A model generated the notes under the pieces. It searched no databases and was not told where the DNA came from. It saw only the letters and a program-made list of their open reading frames with translations. A DNA stretch of 36,749 nt from Dethiobacter sp. (lineage in GTDB: Bacteria > Bacillota_D > Dethiobacteria > Dethiobacterales > Dethiobacteraceae): assembly GCA_018333395.1 (NCBI GenBank), contig JAGXSQ010000050.1, positions 1-36,749 on the forward strand, written 5' to 3'. Shown here one piece after another: positions 6,106 through 13,794 of the stretch. Made by a program: the position numbers and the translations under genes. Position 1 is the first letter of the stretch, and every line of letters starts with the position of its first letter.

Positions 6106-6411
6106 ATGTCACTGACAGGTCAGCTAATACTAAGCCGCATTGAAGGTAAAATGGAAACAATAAAAGAATATGGTGTAAAGAGAATTGGGCTTATTGGTTC
6201 CTATGCGCAAAACAATCAGAGCGTTGACAGTGATATTGACCTTCTTGTGGAGTTCAATAAAAAAGAAAAAACCTTTGACAATTACATGGAATTAAAATTC
6301 TTCCTGGAGGATATGTTTGTACGCAAGGTGGATTTGGTAATTGCTGAAACCATAAAGCCCGATTTGAAATCGGAGATAGTAGGAAGTGTTAAGTATGCCA
6401 AGGGTGCCTAA
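6106..6411 (+). CDS. MNT nucleotidyltransferase antitoxin, pair 2
   Basis: A 101-aa minimal nucleotidyltransferase with IGSYAQNNQSVDSDIDLLVE (GS loop then D-x-D) and a later acidic residue in RKVDLVI. I start it at ATG 6106, preceded by GGGAGGCAGGGG; an upstream start at 6049 would add 19 residues unlike the family. The stop overlaps the following HepT start by 17 nt, as in pair 1. The antitoxin looks complete while its HepT partner is truncated. Confidence 0.85.
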   Translation: MSLTGQLILSRIEGKMETIKEYGVKRIGLIGSYAQNNQSVDSDIDLLVEFNKKEKTFDNYMELKFFLEDMFVRKVDLVIAETIKPDLKSEIVGSVKYAKGA

Positions 6412-6586
6412 GGTTTACCTTAGAGACATTCTCGATTCCATCCGGAAGATTGAGCGATACAAGGGTCGTGTGAATCAGGCTTCTTTTAAAAGTGACAAAC
6501 GAATAACAGAAAAATCAGCGCTAAATTACAAAACCGCGGGACTTTTATGGTTCTGCGGTTTTGCTGGGTATGGCTATGTAGTTTAG
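6395..6586 (+). pseudogene. hepT: HepT/DUF86 HEPN toxin, truncated
   Basis: From ATG 6395 the frame gives MPRVPKVYLRDILDSIRKIE followed by RYKGRVNQASFKSDKR, the start of a DUF86-type HepT (normally about 110-120 aa). After residue 36 or so homology ends and an unrelated A+T-rich tail runs to the stop at 6584. The helix with the catalytic R-x4-6-H motif is absent, so the toxin is dead. The break is followed at once by the 3' end of the convergent SARP pseudogene. Confidence 0.75.
6530..6562 (-). terminator. Hairpin between convergent remnants
   Basis: AAAACCGC (6530-6537) pairs with GCGGTTTT (6555-6562), loop 17 nt. Both flanks have short T or A runs, so it could end transcription in either direction. 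It best suits the leftward regulator gene ending at 6583. Confidence 0.35.
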
Positions 6587-7780
6587 GGCTGCAGCCGACT
6601 TTTCAGCTGCAGCTCCCGGTCTTTGAGGCCGGCGGCCAGGCGCTGCAGGAGGCGTTGGCCCTGCTCCGGGGTGGTGGCCGGCAACAAGGCCATAAACTGC
6701 TGTCGGCCAAAGCGGCAGAGCACATCGCTTTTACGCAGGGTGTCCTGCAGAACCTCCTGCAAGACGGCTAGGTCAGCCTGCTCTTGTTTAGCCGTTTCGC
6801 CGCTGAAGTCTAGGGGGGTTACGGCAAAGAGCGCCAGCAGTCCCGCTTGGCCATTTCTTTCCGCGCGGCGGCTTTCCAGGTTGCAGATGATATTAAAAAA
6901 TTCGGGCTCGCAAAGAAAAGCGCCGTTAGCCTGCTGCCTGCTTTGCATGGCCTCTCTGAAAGCGGAAAAATCAAGGACGTTGCCGCCGTCGCTGTCACGC
7001 TCCTGGATGAGGCGGAGCATTTGTTTCATGGCGGAGGAAGGCTTCAGGGCCATTTCCCGGTAAAAGACGGCCGTAACATTCTCATAATGCTATTTGGCCT
7101 GCGCTACTTTCCCCCCGCCCAGTAACGCCTCCAGTAAAATCAGGTGCAACTCTTCCTCAAAATAGTCTATCAGCAGCGCCCTGGTAATTTCCTCTACGAT
7201 TTCCGCATGAGCCTGGGTTTCTTTTAGCAGCAAGGCCAGCTCGGCCACGCTTTGCAGATACAGGCGGCGGTAATGGCTTCTGAGCGGTATCAGCCAGTCG
7301 CTGTACGCGCATTCGGGCAGCAGGTCGCCTTTATAACAGGGACACGCCTTGTCTGTACATGGCTACCGCCTCCTGCGTCAGGCCCTGTTTCGCGGAGTGG
7401 CGGGCCTCGCGGCAACTGGATTCAAACACGGTTATATCCAGCCATAAGTCCTGGTGGCGGTTGAAGGTGTAGCCGCCTTGGGTAAAGATTATTAAATCCA
7501 CCCCGTCGAGCATGCTGCGCAGGCGGTGGATCAGGGTGCGGACAGCTCCTTTGGCGTCCTCATAGGGCTGGTCCGGCCATAATTGCTCCGCGATAACCTC
7601 CGGGAGCAGGATCCGGTCGTGGTTAACCAGCAAATATTTAAATAAATCCCATACTTTTCGCGAGCGTCCGCGCGATTCGGAGAGGAATGTGTCCCCGTTT
7701 TTTACCACAAAGTGGCCTAAGGTAAAGACTTTGAGCTGCCTCTCGGTTGCCTCGGTCGGGGAAAACCTGGCCTCCATCAT
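6583..7780 (-). pseudogene. SARP-like regulator (wHTH + BTAD, GGDEF-like C-terminus), broken
   Basis: The N-terminal piece (7780-7331) is an OmpR-type winged helix (VFTLGHFVVKNGDTF, SRKVWDLFKYLLVNHDR, AVRTLIHRLRSML) leading into a bacterial transcriptional activation domain. After a one-base loss near 7331-7336 the BTAD continues in another frame (YKGDLLPECAYSDWLIPLRS, HYRRLYLQSVAELALLL) to an in-frame TAG at 7092-7090. The same frame then resumes (HYENVTAVFYREMALKPSSA) and runs to 6583 with a degenerate GGDEF-like segment (LQDTLRKSDVLCRFGRQQFM). One frameshift plus one nonsense codon make it a pseudogene of about 400 codons. AGGAGG (7784-7789) precedes paired ATGs at 7780 and 7777. Confidence 0.7.
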
Positions 7781-7856
7781 ACTCCTCCTGTTCAACTGAA
7801 AAGCTGCGTCGGATTAAGTTTTACTGGGCGATGCTGCGTCTCTCTTAGGTACTTTT

Positions 7857-7885
7857 ATGATACCAGAAAAATGATAATTAGGCAA
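7857..7885 (-). promoter_or_regulatory. Probable promoter of the SARP-like pseudogene
   Basis: On the minus strand, TTGCCT (7885-7880), 17 nt, TATCAT (7862-7857). It lies about 80 nt upstream of the ATG at 7780. The 7796-8046 spacer otherwise holds only A+T-rich sequence. Confidence 0.5.
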
Positions 7886-7994
7886 AACATTCTTGAACGC
7901 GCACGCTTATATTATATTTGGAAATACCGGGGGAGTCTATAGCAGCAGGCGATTTGCTAATTGCCAATTCATGACATGAATGATGCCCAAAATG

Positions 7995-8024
7995 TTGCGG
8001 AAAGACGGCGGGATCTGCTATTAT
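7995..8024 (+). promoter_or_regulatory. Possible promoter of MNT/HEPN pair 3
   Basis: TTGCGG (7995-8000), 18 nt, TATTAT (8019-8024). The -35 box is poor, the -10 good. Transcription near 8031 would leave a short leader holding GAGGTG (8036-8041) before ATG 8047. Confidence 0.4.
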
Positions 8025-8046
8025 TATAGCGTTGCGAGGTGAAGAT

Positions 8047-8397
8047 ATGAGTTGGCATGATTTGGTCGAGTGCGCTAGAGAAAAGAAAAAGCAGGAGCAG
8101 GAGCTGCGACGGGTGCGCCTGCTGGGCGCCGCGACACGGGCGCTGGATAAATTAGCCCTGAAAATTTCGTTTGACGAGGCTTATATCTTCGGTTCAGCGT
8201 CAAAACCTTTTGGCTTTAATGCCCTGTCCGATTTGGATATCGGCTTTTTCGGGCTGAAGGACCGGGATTTTTTTGAGGCCATGGCTTTTCTTTCCAGAGA
8301 AACAGGCCTGGATAATGTTGACATAGTTCAGCTTGAAGAGCACAGGCTGGCGGATAAAATACTTAGGGAGGGAATCCGATGGAAAAAGAGCGATTAG
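8047..8397 (+). CDS. Nucleotidyltransferase-domain antitoxin, pair 3
   Basis: A 116-aa protein with a charged N-terminal helix and the MNT signature IFGSASKPFGFNALSDLDIG (GS, loop, D-x-D) near residues 51-70, then VDIVQLEE with a later acidic residue. ATG 8047 is 5 nt after GAGGTG. It overlaps the HEPN partner by 19 nt. Together they form the only pair here, besides pair 1, where both partners are intact. The family AMPylates or otherwise silences the HEPN RNase. Confidence 0.8.
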   Translation: MSWHDLVECAREKKKQEQELRRVRLLGAATRALDKLALKISFDEAYIFGSASKPFGFNALSDLDIGFFGLKDRDFFEAMAFLSRETGLDNVDIVQLEEHRLADKILREGIRWKKSD

Positions 8398-8837
8398 TGT
8401 TGCTGAAGGCTGAAATTGAGGCCCAGCTGGATGCAATAGCGGAAATATATCTAAAAATTGATCTGCGCAAAAAAGAAACAGGCCCTGCCGCGGCTGAGAG
8501 CCTGGGATACCAGCTGCATAATCTTTACTGTGCCTTTGAAGACCTCTTTAGCATGGTGGCGGCTTTTTTTGAGAATCACCTCGAGGATAAAAGCCGCTAC
8601 CACTCAGAACTGCTGAAGCGGATGACGTTATCTGTTCAAGGTGTGCGTCCGGCCTTTTTGTCCAGAAACAGTTTTGTACTGCTTGACAATCTGCGCGCTT
8701 TCAGACACTTCTTCAGACACGCTTATTCGTATGATTTGGATGAGCGAAAGCTGCGCATTGTACTGGAAGACGCGGAAAAACTTCGTCCGCTGTACCGGCG
8801 CGAGGGTCAAGATTTTATCAGCAAACTTCAAGGTTAG
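8379..8837 (+). CDS. HEPN-domain toxin (HepT-like), pair 3
   Basis: A 152-aa helical HEPN protein. The C-terminal helix carries RHFFRHAYSYDLDERKL, an R-x4-H RNase-type motif. Its start overlaps the nucleotidyltransferase by 19 nt. Its stop (8835-8837) overlaps the stop of the convergent isocitrate dehydrogenase C-terminal frame (8834-8836), so the accessory region ends exactly at the core gene. I see no mutation in it. Confidence 0.8.
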   Translation: MEKERLVLLKAEIEAQLDAIAEIYLKIDLRKKETGPAAAESLGYQLHNLYCAFEDLFSMVAAFFENHLEDKSRYHSELLKRMTLSVQGVRPAFLSRNSFVLLDNLRAFRHFFRHAYSYDLDERKLRIVLEDAEKLRPLYRREGQDFISKLQG

Positions 8838-9253
8838 TAGGGATTGCTGAAACCCGGTTCGCCATCGTAAAGCCACAGCTTCTGGGCTGCCGACCACAGC
8901 CATTTTTCGCTGAGTTTGGCCAGGAAGCGGTCTATGTCCTGATCGGTAATGTCTGCGGTGGCGAGAAAACGACAACGGTACCAATTGACCATCATCAAAT
9001 CAGGACTGACATAGCCCGGCCAGACTTTAGTACCCCGGTTGGAAATAAATTCACACTGAAAGGTGTCCAAATCGGCAAACTGCGGCACGCCGTTCTCGTC
9101 AATGATATAAACATCCACACCTACTAGCCTGATGTCTGTGGCTCTTTTACTAATTGTAACCAGCCCCCTTCTCCGTGCCGGTCCGACAAGGTCCGGCCCT
9201 TCCTGATGAATACAGCTTGTTTTGCCGCCGCTTAGGCCATGGCGTCGAGACAC
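8834..9253 (-). CDS. icd: Isocitrate dehydrogenase C-terminal domain, split off
   Basis: Residues from about 43 on match the extra C-terminal domain of Thermus-type NADP isocitrate dehydrogenase: RLVGVDVYI, CEFISNRGTKVWP, WYRCRFLAT and a DGEPGF ending are all recognisable. In that family this domain of about 140 aa is fused to the catalytic core. Here the core stops at 9274 and this frame opens at GTG 9253, with only a weak AGGAAA upstream. The first 40 residues are basic and unlike the family linker. Either a frameshift split one gene, or fission produced a coupled second polypeptide. The sequence cannot decide. Confidence 0.7.
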   Translation of the reverse strand: MSRRHGLSGGKTSCIHQEGPDLVGPARRRGLVTISKRATDIRLVGVDVYIIDENGVPQFADLDTFQCEFISNRGTKVWPGYVSPDLMMVNWYRCRFLATADITDQDIDRFLAKLSEKWLWSAAQKLWLYDGEPGFSNPY

Positions 9254-9273
9254 CGGCGTTTCCTGCCGCCAAG

Positions 9274-10287
9274 TTAACCAAGTTCACGCATTTTATCAAC
9301 AATGGCCTGAGCGTATTCATCCGTACCCGCAGTGCCGCCTACATCGTAGGTGACCTGCTGCCCCTCCGCCAAGACCGCGTGCATGGCTCGGTCAATACGC
9401 TCTGCCGCCTCCGCTTCTCCCAGCCAGCGCAACATCATGATGCCGGAGCCTAAGACAGCGGAAGGGTTAACCTTCTTCAGGCCAGCGTATTTAGGAGCCG
9501 AACCGTGGACGGCCTCAAAGACAGCGCAATTGTCACCGATGTTAGCCCCGGGAGCAAAGCCAAGGCCTCCCACCATCCCTGCACAAAGGTCGGTAATGAT
9601 GTCACCGTACAGATTGGGCAATACTAGGCAATCAAACTGGGCCGGGTCGCGCACCAGTTGCATGGCGCAGTTGTCCACGATAATGTCGCCTGTTTCCATT
9701 TCAGGGTACTTTTTGGCCGCCTCGCGGAAAGCGTCCAGGAAAAGTCCGTCCGTCATTTTCATAATATTGGCTTTATGCACACAGACTACTTTTTTGCGAC
9801 GCGAGGCCCTCGCCCACCGGAAAGCAAAATCCGCGATCCGGTATGACCCGGGCCAAGTAATCACCTTCAGGCACTGCGCCACTTCATCCGAAACCATGTG
9901 TTCAATGGCCGCGTATGTATCCTCCGTGTTCTCACGGAAACTAAGAATATCTATATTGTTCCAAGGTCTCTTCAGCGCCGGGACAGAGAAGGCCGGACGC
10001 ACGTTGGCGTAAAGGTCAAAGACTTTGCGTAGCGTAACATTGGCACTTTTGTGGCCCGTCCCCACCGGTGTGGTAGTCGGGCCTTTAAGAGCCACCCTGT
10101 TTTTGGCCACAGATCGGATGGTCTTCTCCGGCAGGAGCGTGCCGTATTCATCCAGGCAGTCCAAGCCGATCTTCTCGTACTCCCACTTAATCTCCACGCC
10201 GCTCGCGTCAATGACTGTCCTGACCGCCTCACATATTTCCGGCCCGGTACCTTCTCCGGGGATAAGTGTAACAACGTGCTTTGACAT
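9274..10287 (-). CDS. icd: Isocitrate/isopropylmalate dehydrogenase family protein (isocitrate dehydrogenase core)
   Basis: A 337-aa beta-decarboxylating dehydrogenase. It has the N-terminal LIPGEGTGPEI, the substrate-binding RENTEDTYAAIEH near residue 120, the Lys/Asp catalytic stretches KVVCVHKANIMKMTDGLF and NLYGDIITDL, and the nucleotide-binding EAVHGSAPKYAG. RENTEDTY rather than the isopropylmalate pattern favours isocitrate as substrate. The length matches short isocitrate dehydrogenases, but the next frame encodes the Thermus-type extra domain. GGGAGG lies 6 nt before ATG 10287. It follows hisC by 22 nt, so paaK-hisC-icd looks like one operon. Confidence 0.85.
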   Translation of the reverse strand: MSKHVVTLIPGEGTGPEICEAVRTVIDASGVEIKWEYEKIGLDCLDEYGTLLPEKTIRSVAKNRVALKGPTTTPVGTGHKSANVTLRKVFDLYANVRPAFSVPALKRPWNNIDILSFRENTEDTYAAIEHMVSDEVAQCLKVITWPGSYRIADFAFRWARASRRKKVVCVHKANIMKMTDGLFLDAFREAAKKYPEMETGDIIVDNCAMQLVRDPAQFDCLVLPNLYGDIITDLCAGMVGGLGFAPGANIGDNCAVFEAVHGSAPKYAGLKKVNPSAVLGSGIMMLRWLGEAEAAERIDRAMHAVLAEGQQVTYDVGGTAGTDEYAQAIVDKMRELG

Positions 10288-10309
10288 GGAAAGCCTCCCT
10301 GAAAGAAAA

Positions 10310-11419
10310 TTATTCCTGCGCTTTTTCTGCCGTCAGAACTTCCTCCAGCATGTTGACCAGGCGGCGGTTCTGTTCCGGCGTACCAATAGTCACCCGAATG
10401 GTGTCCGGAGCACCGAAAATGTCGCCGGTACGCACGATAACGCCACGGCGTAGAAGTTGGGCAAAGACTTTCCGGCAGTCGGCAGCAATGTTTACCCAGA
10501 GAAAGTTGGCCTCCGTCGGTGCGAAGGTCAGGCCCAGGCGGGCAAATTCGCCGGCCAGAAACGCTTTCCCCTCTTCATTCAAGGCGCGGCTGCGCTGCAC
10601 ATGCTCCGTGTCGGTCAAGGCCGCCTGCGCCGCCGCCTGCGCCGGCATGTTGACGTTAAAAGGCTCTTTGACACGCAGCAGATAGCCAATCAGCTCCGGC
10701 CTAGCCACGCCGTAGCCCACGCGTAGGCCCGCTAGGCCATAAATCTTGGAGAAAGTGCGCAGTACAATCACGTTCCGCCCCTGACGGACAAAGTCCAGCG
10801 ATGGCGGGTAGTCCGGGTCGGTGACGTATTCGCAGTACGCTTCGTCAAAGACCGTAATGACTCCCTCCGGCAGGCCCTCAAGCAGCGCCTCCACTTCTGC
10901 CCGGCGGACAATGGTCCCGGTCGGGTTGTTGGGGTTACAGACAAAGACGAGTTTCGTCTTCTCCGTCACAGCAGCAGCCATGGCCGACAAGTCGTGGGTC
11001 ATGGCTTTGGTGGGGACCACCACCGTCTGGCCACCCATAACTTTGACGGCAAAATCATATTCTGAGAAAGTGGGGTCGGCCACAATCGCTTCCTCTTCCG
11101 GCTCTAGGAAGGCTTCGGCGATCAGCTTGATAATTTCATCCGAACCGTTGCCCACAATCAGGTTTTCCGTACCCACGCCAAGCTGCGCGGCGAGCGCGTT
11201 TTTCAGGTAATAGCAGTTTCCGTCAGGATAGGCAGAAACCTTGGGCGCTATCTCCCGCAACACTTGGAGAGCGGCCGGCGCCGGCCCCAGCGGGTTTTCG
11301 TTAGAAGCGAGCTTAATGACGTTGCTGATACCAAGCTCCCGCTCCACTTCCTCCACCGGTTTACCGGGTACATACGGTTTGATGGACAGGATGGTCTGCC
11401 GGTAAATTTGCTTGCCCAT
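10310..11419 (-). CDS. hisC: Histidinol-phosphate aminotransferase
   Basis: This 369-aa class II PLP aminotransferase has the HisC start YVPGKPVEEVERELG, KLASNENPLGP, CNPNNPTGT, FDEAYCEY and the PLP lysine in TFSKIYGLAGLRVGYG. The C-terminal RVTIGTPEQNRRL is typical. It transfers an amino group from glutamate to imidazole-acetol phosphate in histidine synthesis; such enzymes can also act on aromatic keto acids. AAGGAG is 7 nt before ATG 11419. No other his gene is near. Its place between paaK and icd suggests it may serve phenylpyruvate or a related aromatic acid, which is inference. Confidence 0.9.
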   Translation of the reverse strand: MGKQIYRQTILSIKPYVPGKPVEEVERELGISNVIKLASNENPLGPAPAALQVLREIAPKVSAYPDGNCYYLKNALAAQLGVGTENLIVGNGSDEIIKLIAEAFLEPEEEAIVADPTFSEYDFAVKVMGGQTVVVPTKAMTHDLSAMAAAVTEKTKLVFVCNPNNPTGTIVRRAEVEALLEGLPEGVITVFDEAYCEYVTDPDYPPSLDFVRQGRNVIVLRTFSKIYGLAGLRVGYGVARPELIGYLLRVKEPFNVNMPAQAAAQAALTDTEHVQRSRALNEEGKAFLAGEFARLGLTFAPTEANFLWVNIAADCRKVFAQLLRRGVIVRTGDIFGAPDTIRVTIGTPEQNRRLVNMLEEVLTAEKAQE

Positions 11420-11431
11420 GTCAACACTCCT

Positions 11432-12730
11432 TTAGATCTGGCGCTTGTCGATAACGCGCTTGGCCTTACCTTCGCTGCGCGGAATCGATTTTGGTTCTAC
11501 CAAGCGAACTTTGGCGGAAAGGCCCAGGATTGATTCCACCTGGGAGCTGATTTTCTTCTCTAGTTCCTCCAGGCGCTTCACCTTGTCGGAGAACATTTTT
11601 TCCGAAACTTCCACCTGGATTTCCAACATATCAAGGCTGCCTTGCCGTGTAACGACCAGTTGGTAATGCGGCTCTGTTTCGCCAATCTCCAGCAACACAC
11701 TTTCAACCTGTGTGGGGAAGACATTGACGCCGCGAATAATGATCATATCATCGTTGCGGCCGGTCACTTTTTTCATGCGCACGTGGGTGCGCCCGCACAG
11801 ACACGGCTCCACGTCTAGGGTAGTGATGTCGCGGGTGCGGTAGCGGATGACCGGTAGCGCCTCCTTGGTGATGGTTGTCAGCACCAGCTCGCCGCTCTCC
11901 CCGTAAGGCAAGGGCTGACCAGTATCAGGGTCAATAATCTCCGTGATGAAATGGTCTTCAAAAATATGCAGGCCACATTTTCCCTCACACTCCATGGCAA
12001 CACCCGGCCCGATAATTTCACTTAAACCGTAAATGTCAAACGCCGAGATGCCAAGGCGCGCCTCAATCTGCTCGCGCATCTTTTCTGACCAAGGTTCAGC
12101 GCCAAAAATCCCGGCTTTTAATTTAAAGTCTTTCCTAGTTAACCCCATTTCTTCCATGACCTCAGCCACAAAGAGAGCGTAGCTTGGCGTACACGTCAGA
12201 ATGTCGGTGCCAAAGTCCTGCATAATCATAATCTGGCGCTGGGTGTTGCCGCCGGAAATAGGAATGACAGCCGCACCGACCAGTTCCGCGCCATAATGGA
12301 CACCAAGGCCTCCGGTAAACATCCCATAGCCGTAAGCATTCTGCACCACCGAATTGCGTGTCGTCCCCGCGCTGACGAGTGAGCGGGCCATCAACTCCGC
12401 CCAAGTCGCCAAATCCTGGCGTGTGTAGCCCACCACTGTCGGCTTACCTGTCGTCCCGGAAGAAGAATGATAACGAACCACTTCGTTTTGCGGGACAGCA
12501 AACAAGCCAAAGGGATAATTGTCCCGGAAATCCTGTTTAACAGTAAGCGGCAACCTAGCCAGGTCTGACAGTTCCCGGATATCACCCGGCTCAACACCCG
12601 CCGCCTGAAAGCCGCGGCGGTAATGGGGCACACTGCTAAAGACCCGCTCCAGCGTCTTTTTCAGCCGCCTTAGCTGCACTTCCTGCAGCCTGTCCCTCGA
12701 CATACATTCTGCTTCCCGGTTCCAGTACAA
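11432..12730 (-). CDS. paaK: Phenylacetate-CoA ligase
   Basis: A 432-aa AMP-forming ligase of the PaaK subgroup: [17 protein letters not shown] is the P-loop-like motif, [10 protein letters not shown] the A5 motif, IRYRTRDIT the A7 motif, and [18 protein letters not shown] the hinge, with a final acyl-activating Lys in EGKAKRV. It would convert phenylacetate (or an indole or aryl acetate), ATP and CoA to the thioester. The start is TTG 12730, supported by AAGGGGGG 6 nt upstream and by the family start YWN. The 183-nt spacer to the divergent pdaB gene shows no strong promoter. Confidence 0.9.
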   Translation of the reverse strand: MYWNREAECMSRDRLQEVQLRRLKKTLERVFSSVPHYRRGFQAAGVEPGDIRELSDLARLPLTVKQDFRDNYPFGLFAVPQNEVVRYHSSSGTTGKPTVVGYTRQDLATWAELMARSLVSAGTTRNSVVQNAYGYGMFTGGLGVHYGAELVGAAVIPISGGNTQRQIMIMQDFGTDILTCTPSYALFVAEVMEEMGLTRKDFKLKAGIFGAEPWSEKMREQIEARLGISAFDIYGLSEIIGPGVAMECEGKCGLHIFEDHFITEIIDPDTGQPLPYGESGELVLTTITKEALPVIRYRTRDITTLDVEPCLCGRTHVRMKKVTGRNDDMIIIRGVNVFPTQVESVLLEIGETEPHYQLVVTRQGSLDMLEIQVEVSEKMFSDKVKRLEELEKKISSQVESILGLSAKVRLVEPKSIPRSEGKAKRVIDKRQI

Positions 12731-12913
12731 AACAAGCCCCCCTTAGGCAACTGCCGACTTTATGTTTACAAATCTGCTGAGTTCGACAAAGACAGGAAAA
12801 AATCCTGCTGCGGACAGCAAAGTCAGCGTCCGGTCATAAACCTTGGAAGTATAGCATAAAGTTTCTCTGGGCTTCCCTTGCCTGGAAGCAAAAATCACAC
12901 TCGGAGGTAGCGC

Positions 12914-13672
12914 ATGAAAAAAAAGCTATCCACAGGTATTTTGCTGCTGGTCTTGCCTGTTTTGGCAGCTATGCTGGTAAAAACGCTGGACGCCTCAGGC
13001 GTCATGACGGTAGCGGCACGGCCAGGCCGGTTGCTACCGATTTACTATGTAGACACCGTAGAAAGAAAGATAGCCATTTCTTTTGATGCTTCCTGGGGCA
13101 TAGAATTTACGCCCAAAATCCTGGAGATCCTGGAGCGAAACAACCTAAAAACGACTTTTTTTCTAACCGGTTTCTGGATTGAAAAATACCCAGAAATGGT
13201 AAAAAAAATCGCCGCCGCCGGCCACGAACTTGGCAACCATACCTATACTCATCCCCACCTAAACACGCTCGACAAGCAGGGCATTAAACACGAATTGAAG
13301 CGCGTCCACGCCGCCCTGACCGGACTGACGGGCGTGGAACCAAAGCTCTTTCGCCCGCCCTTTGGCGAATACAGCAACAAAGTCATGGAGGTAGCCGATG
13401 AATTGGGGTACCTGACTATTCAGTGGAGCATCGACTCTCTGGACTGGAAAGATGTCAGCCGGCAGGCCATCGTCCAGCGCGTCACCAGCCGGCTCCACCC
13501 CGGCGCCATCATTCTTTTCCACAACAATGGCCGCTACACCGCCGACGCACTGCCGGAGATTATCAGCTTTGCCAGAAGCCAGGGGTACACTATCGTCCCT
13601 GTTTCCGAACTTCTGCACAAAGAGAACTTCTACATCGACCCAAGCGACGGCGCCCAGAGAAAACACCAGTGA
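12914..13672 (+). CDS. pdaB: Polysaccharide deacetylase, PdaB-like
   Basis: A 252-aa carbohydrate esterase 4 protein with an N-terminal signal/anchor helix (residues 6-24) and a NodB domain. Motif 1 is AISFDASWG, motif 2 the metal-binding HTYTHPHL, motif 3 RPPFGEYS, and motifs 4-5 are WSIDSLDW and ILFHNNG. FDASWG in place of FDDGP is the usual variant of the sporulation-linked PdaB/YlxY group. It would act on peptidoglycan outside the membrane, probably in spore cortex or coat formation. GGAGG lies upstream of ATG 12914. The 122 nt to the methyltransferase gene end hold no clear terminator. Confidence 0.85.
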   Translation: MKKKLSTGILLLVLPVLAAMLVKTLDASGVMTVAARPGRLLPIYYVDTVERKIAISFDASWGIEFTPKILEILERNNLKTTFFLTGFWIEKYPEMVKKIAAAGHELGNHTYTHPHLNTLDKQGIKHELKRVHAALTGLTGVEPKLFRPPFGEYSNKVMEVADELGYLTIQWSIDSLDWKDVSRQAIVQRVTSRLHPGAIILFHNNGRYTADALPEIISFARSQGYTIVPVSELLHKENFYIDPSDGAQRKHQ

Positions 13673-13794
13673 TATTTTACCGGTACTTTCATTGCTGCCT
13701 GGCGACATCCCCGCCCATGAGGTTGGGTTGTGGGCAAAGCCTACCTTCTTCTAATACGCGACATGTTATGCTTCTGGTTTCTTTGGAATGCGTA

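Noticed and set aside
9350..10012. 220-codon frame antisense to icd
   Set aside because: It mirrors the high-GC codon pattern of icd, has no ribosome site and gives a Ser/Arg-rich peptide.
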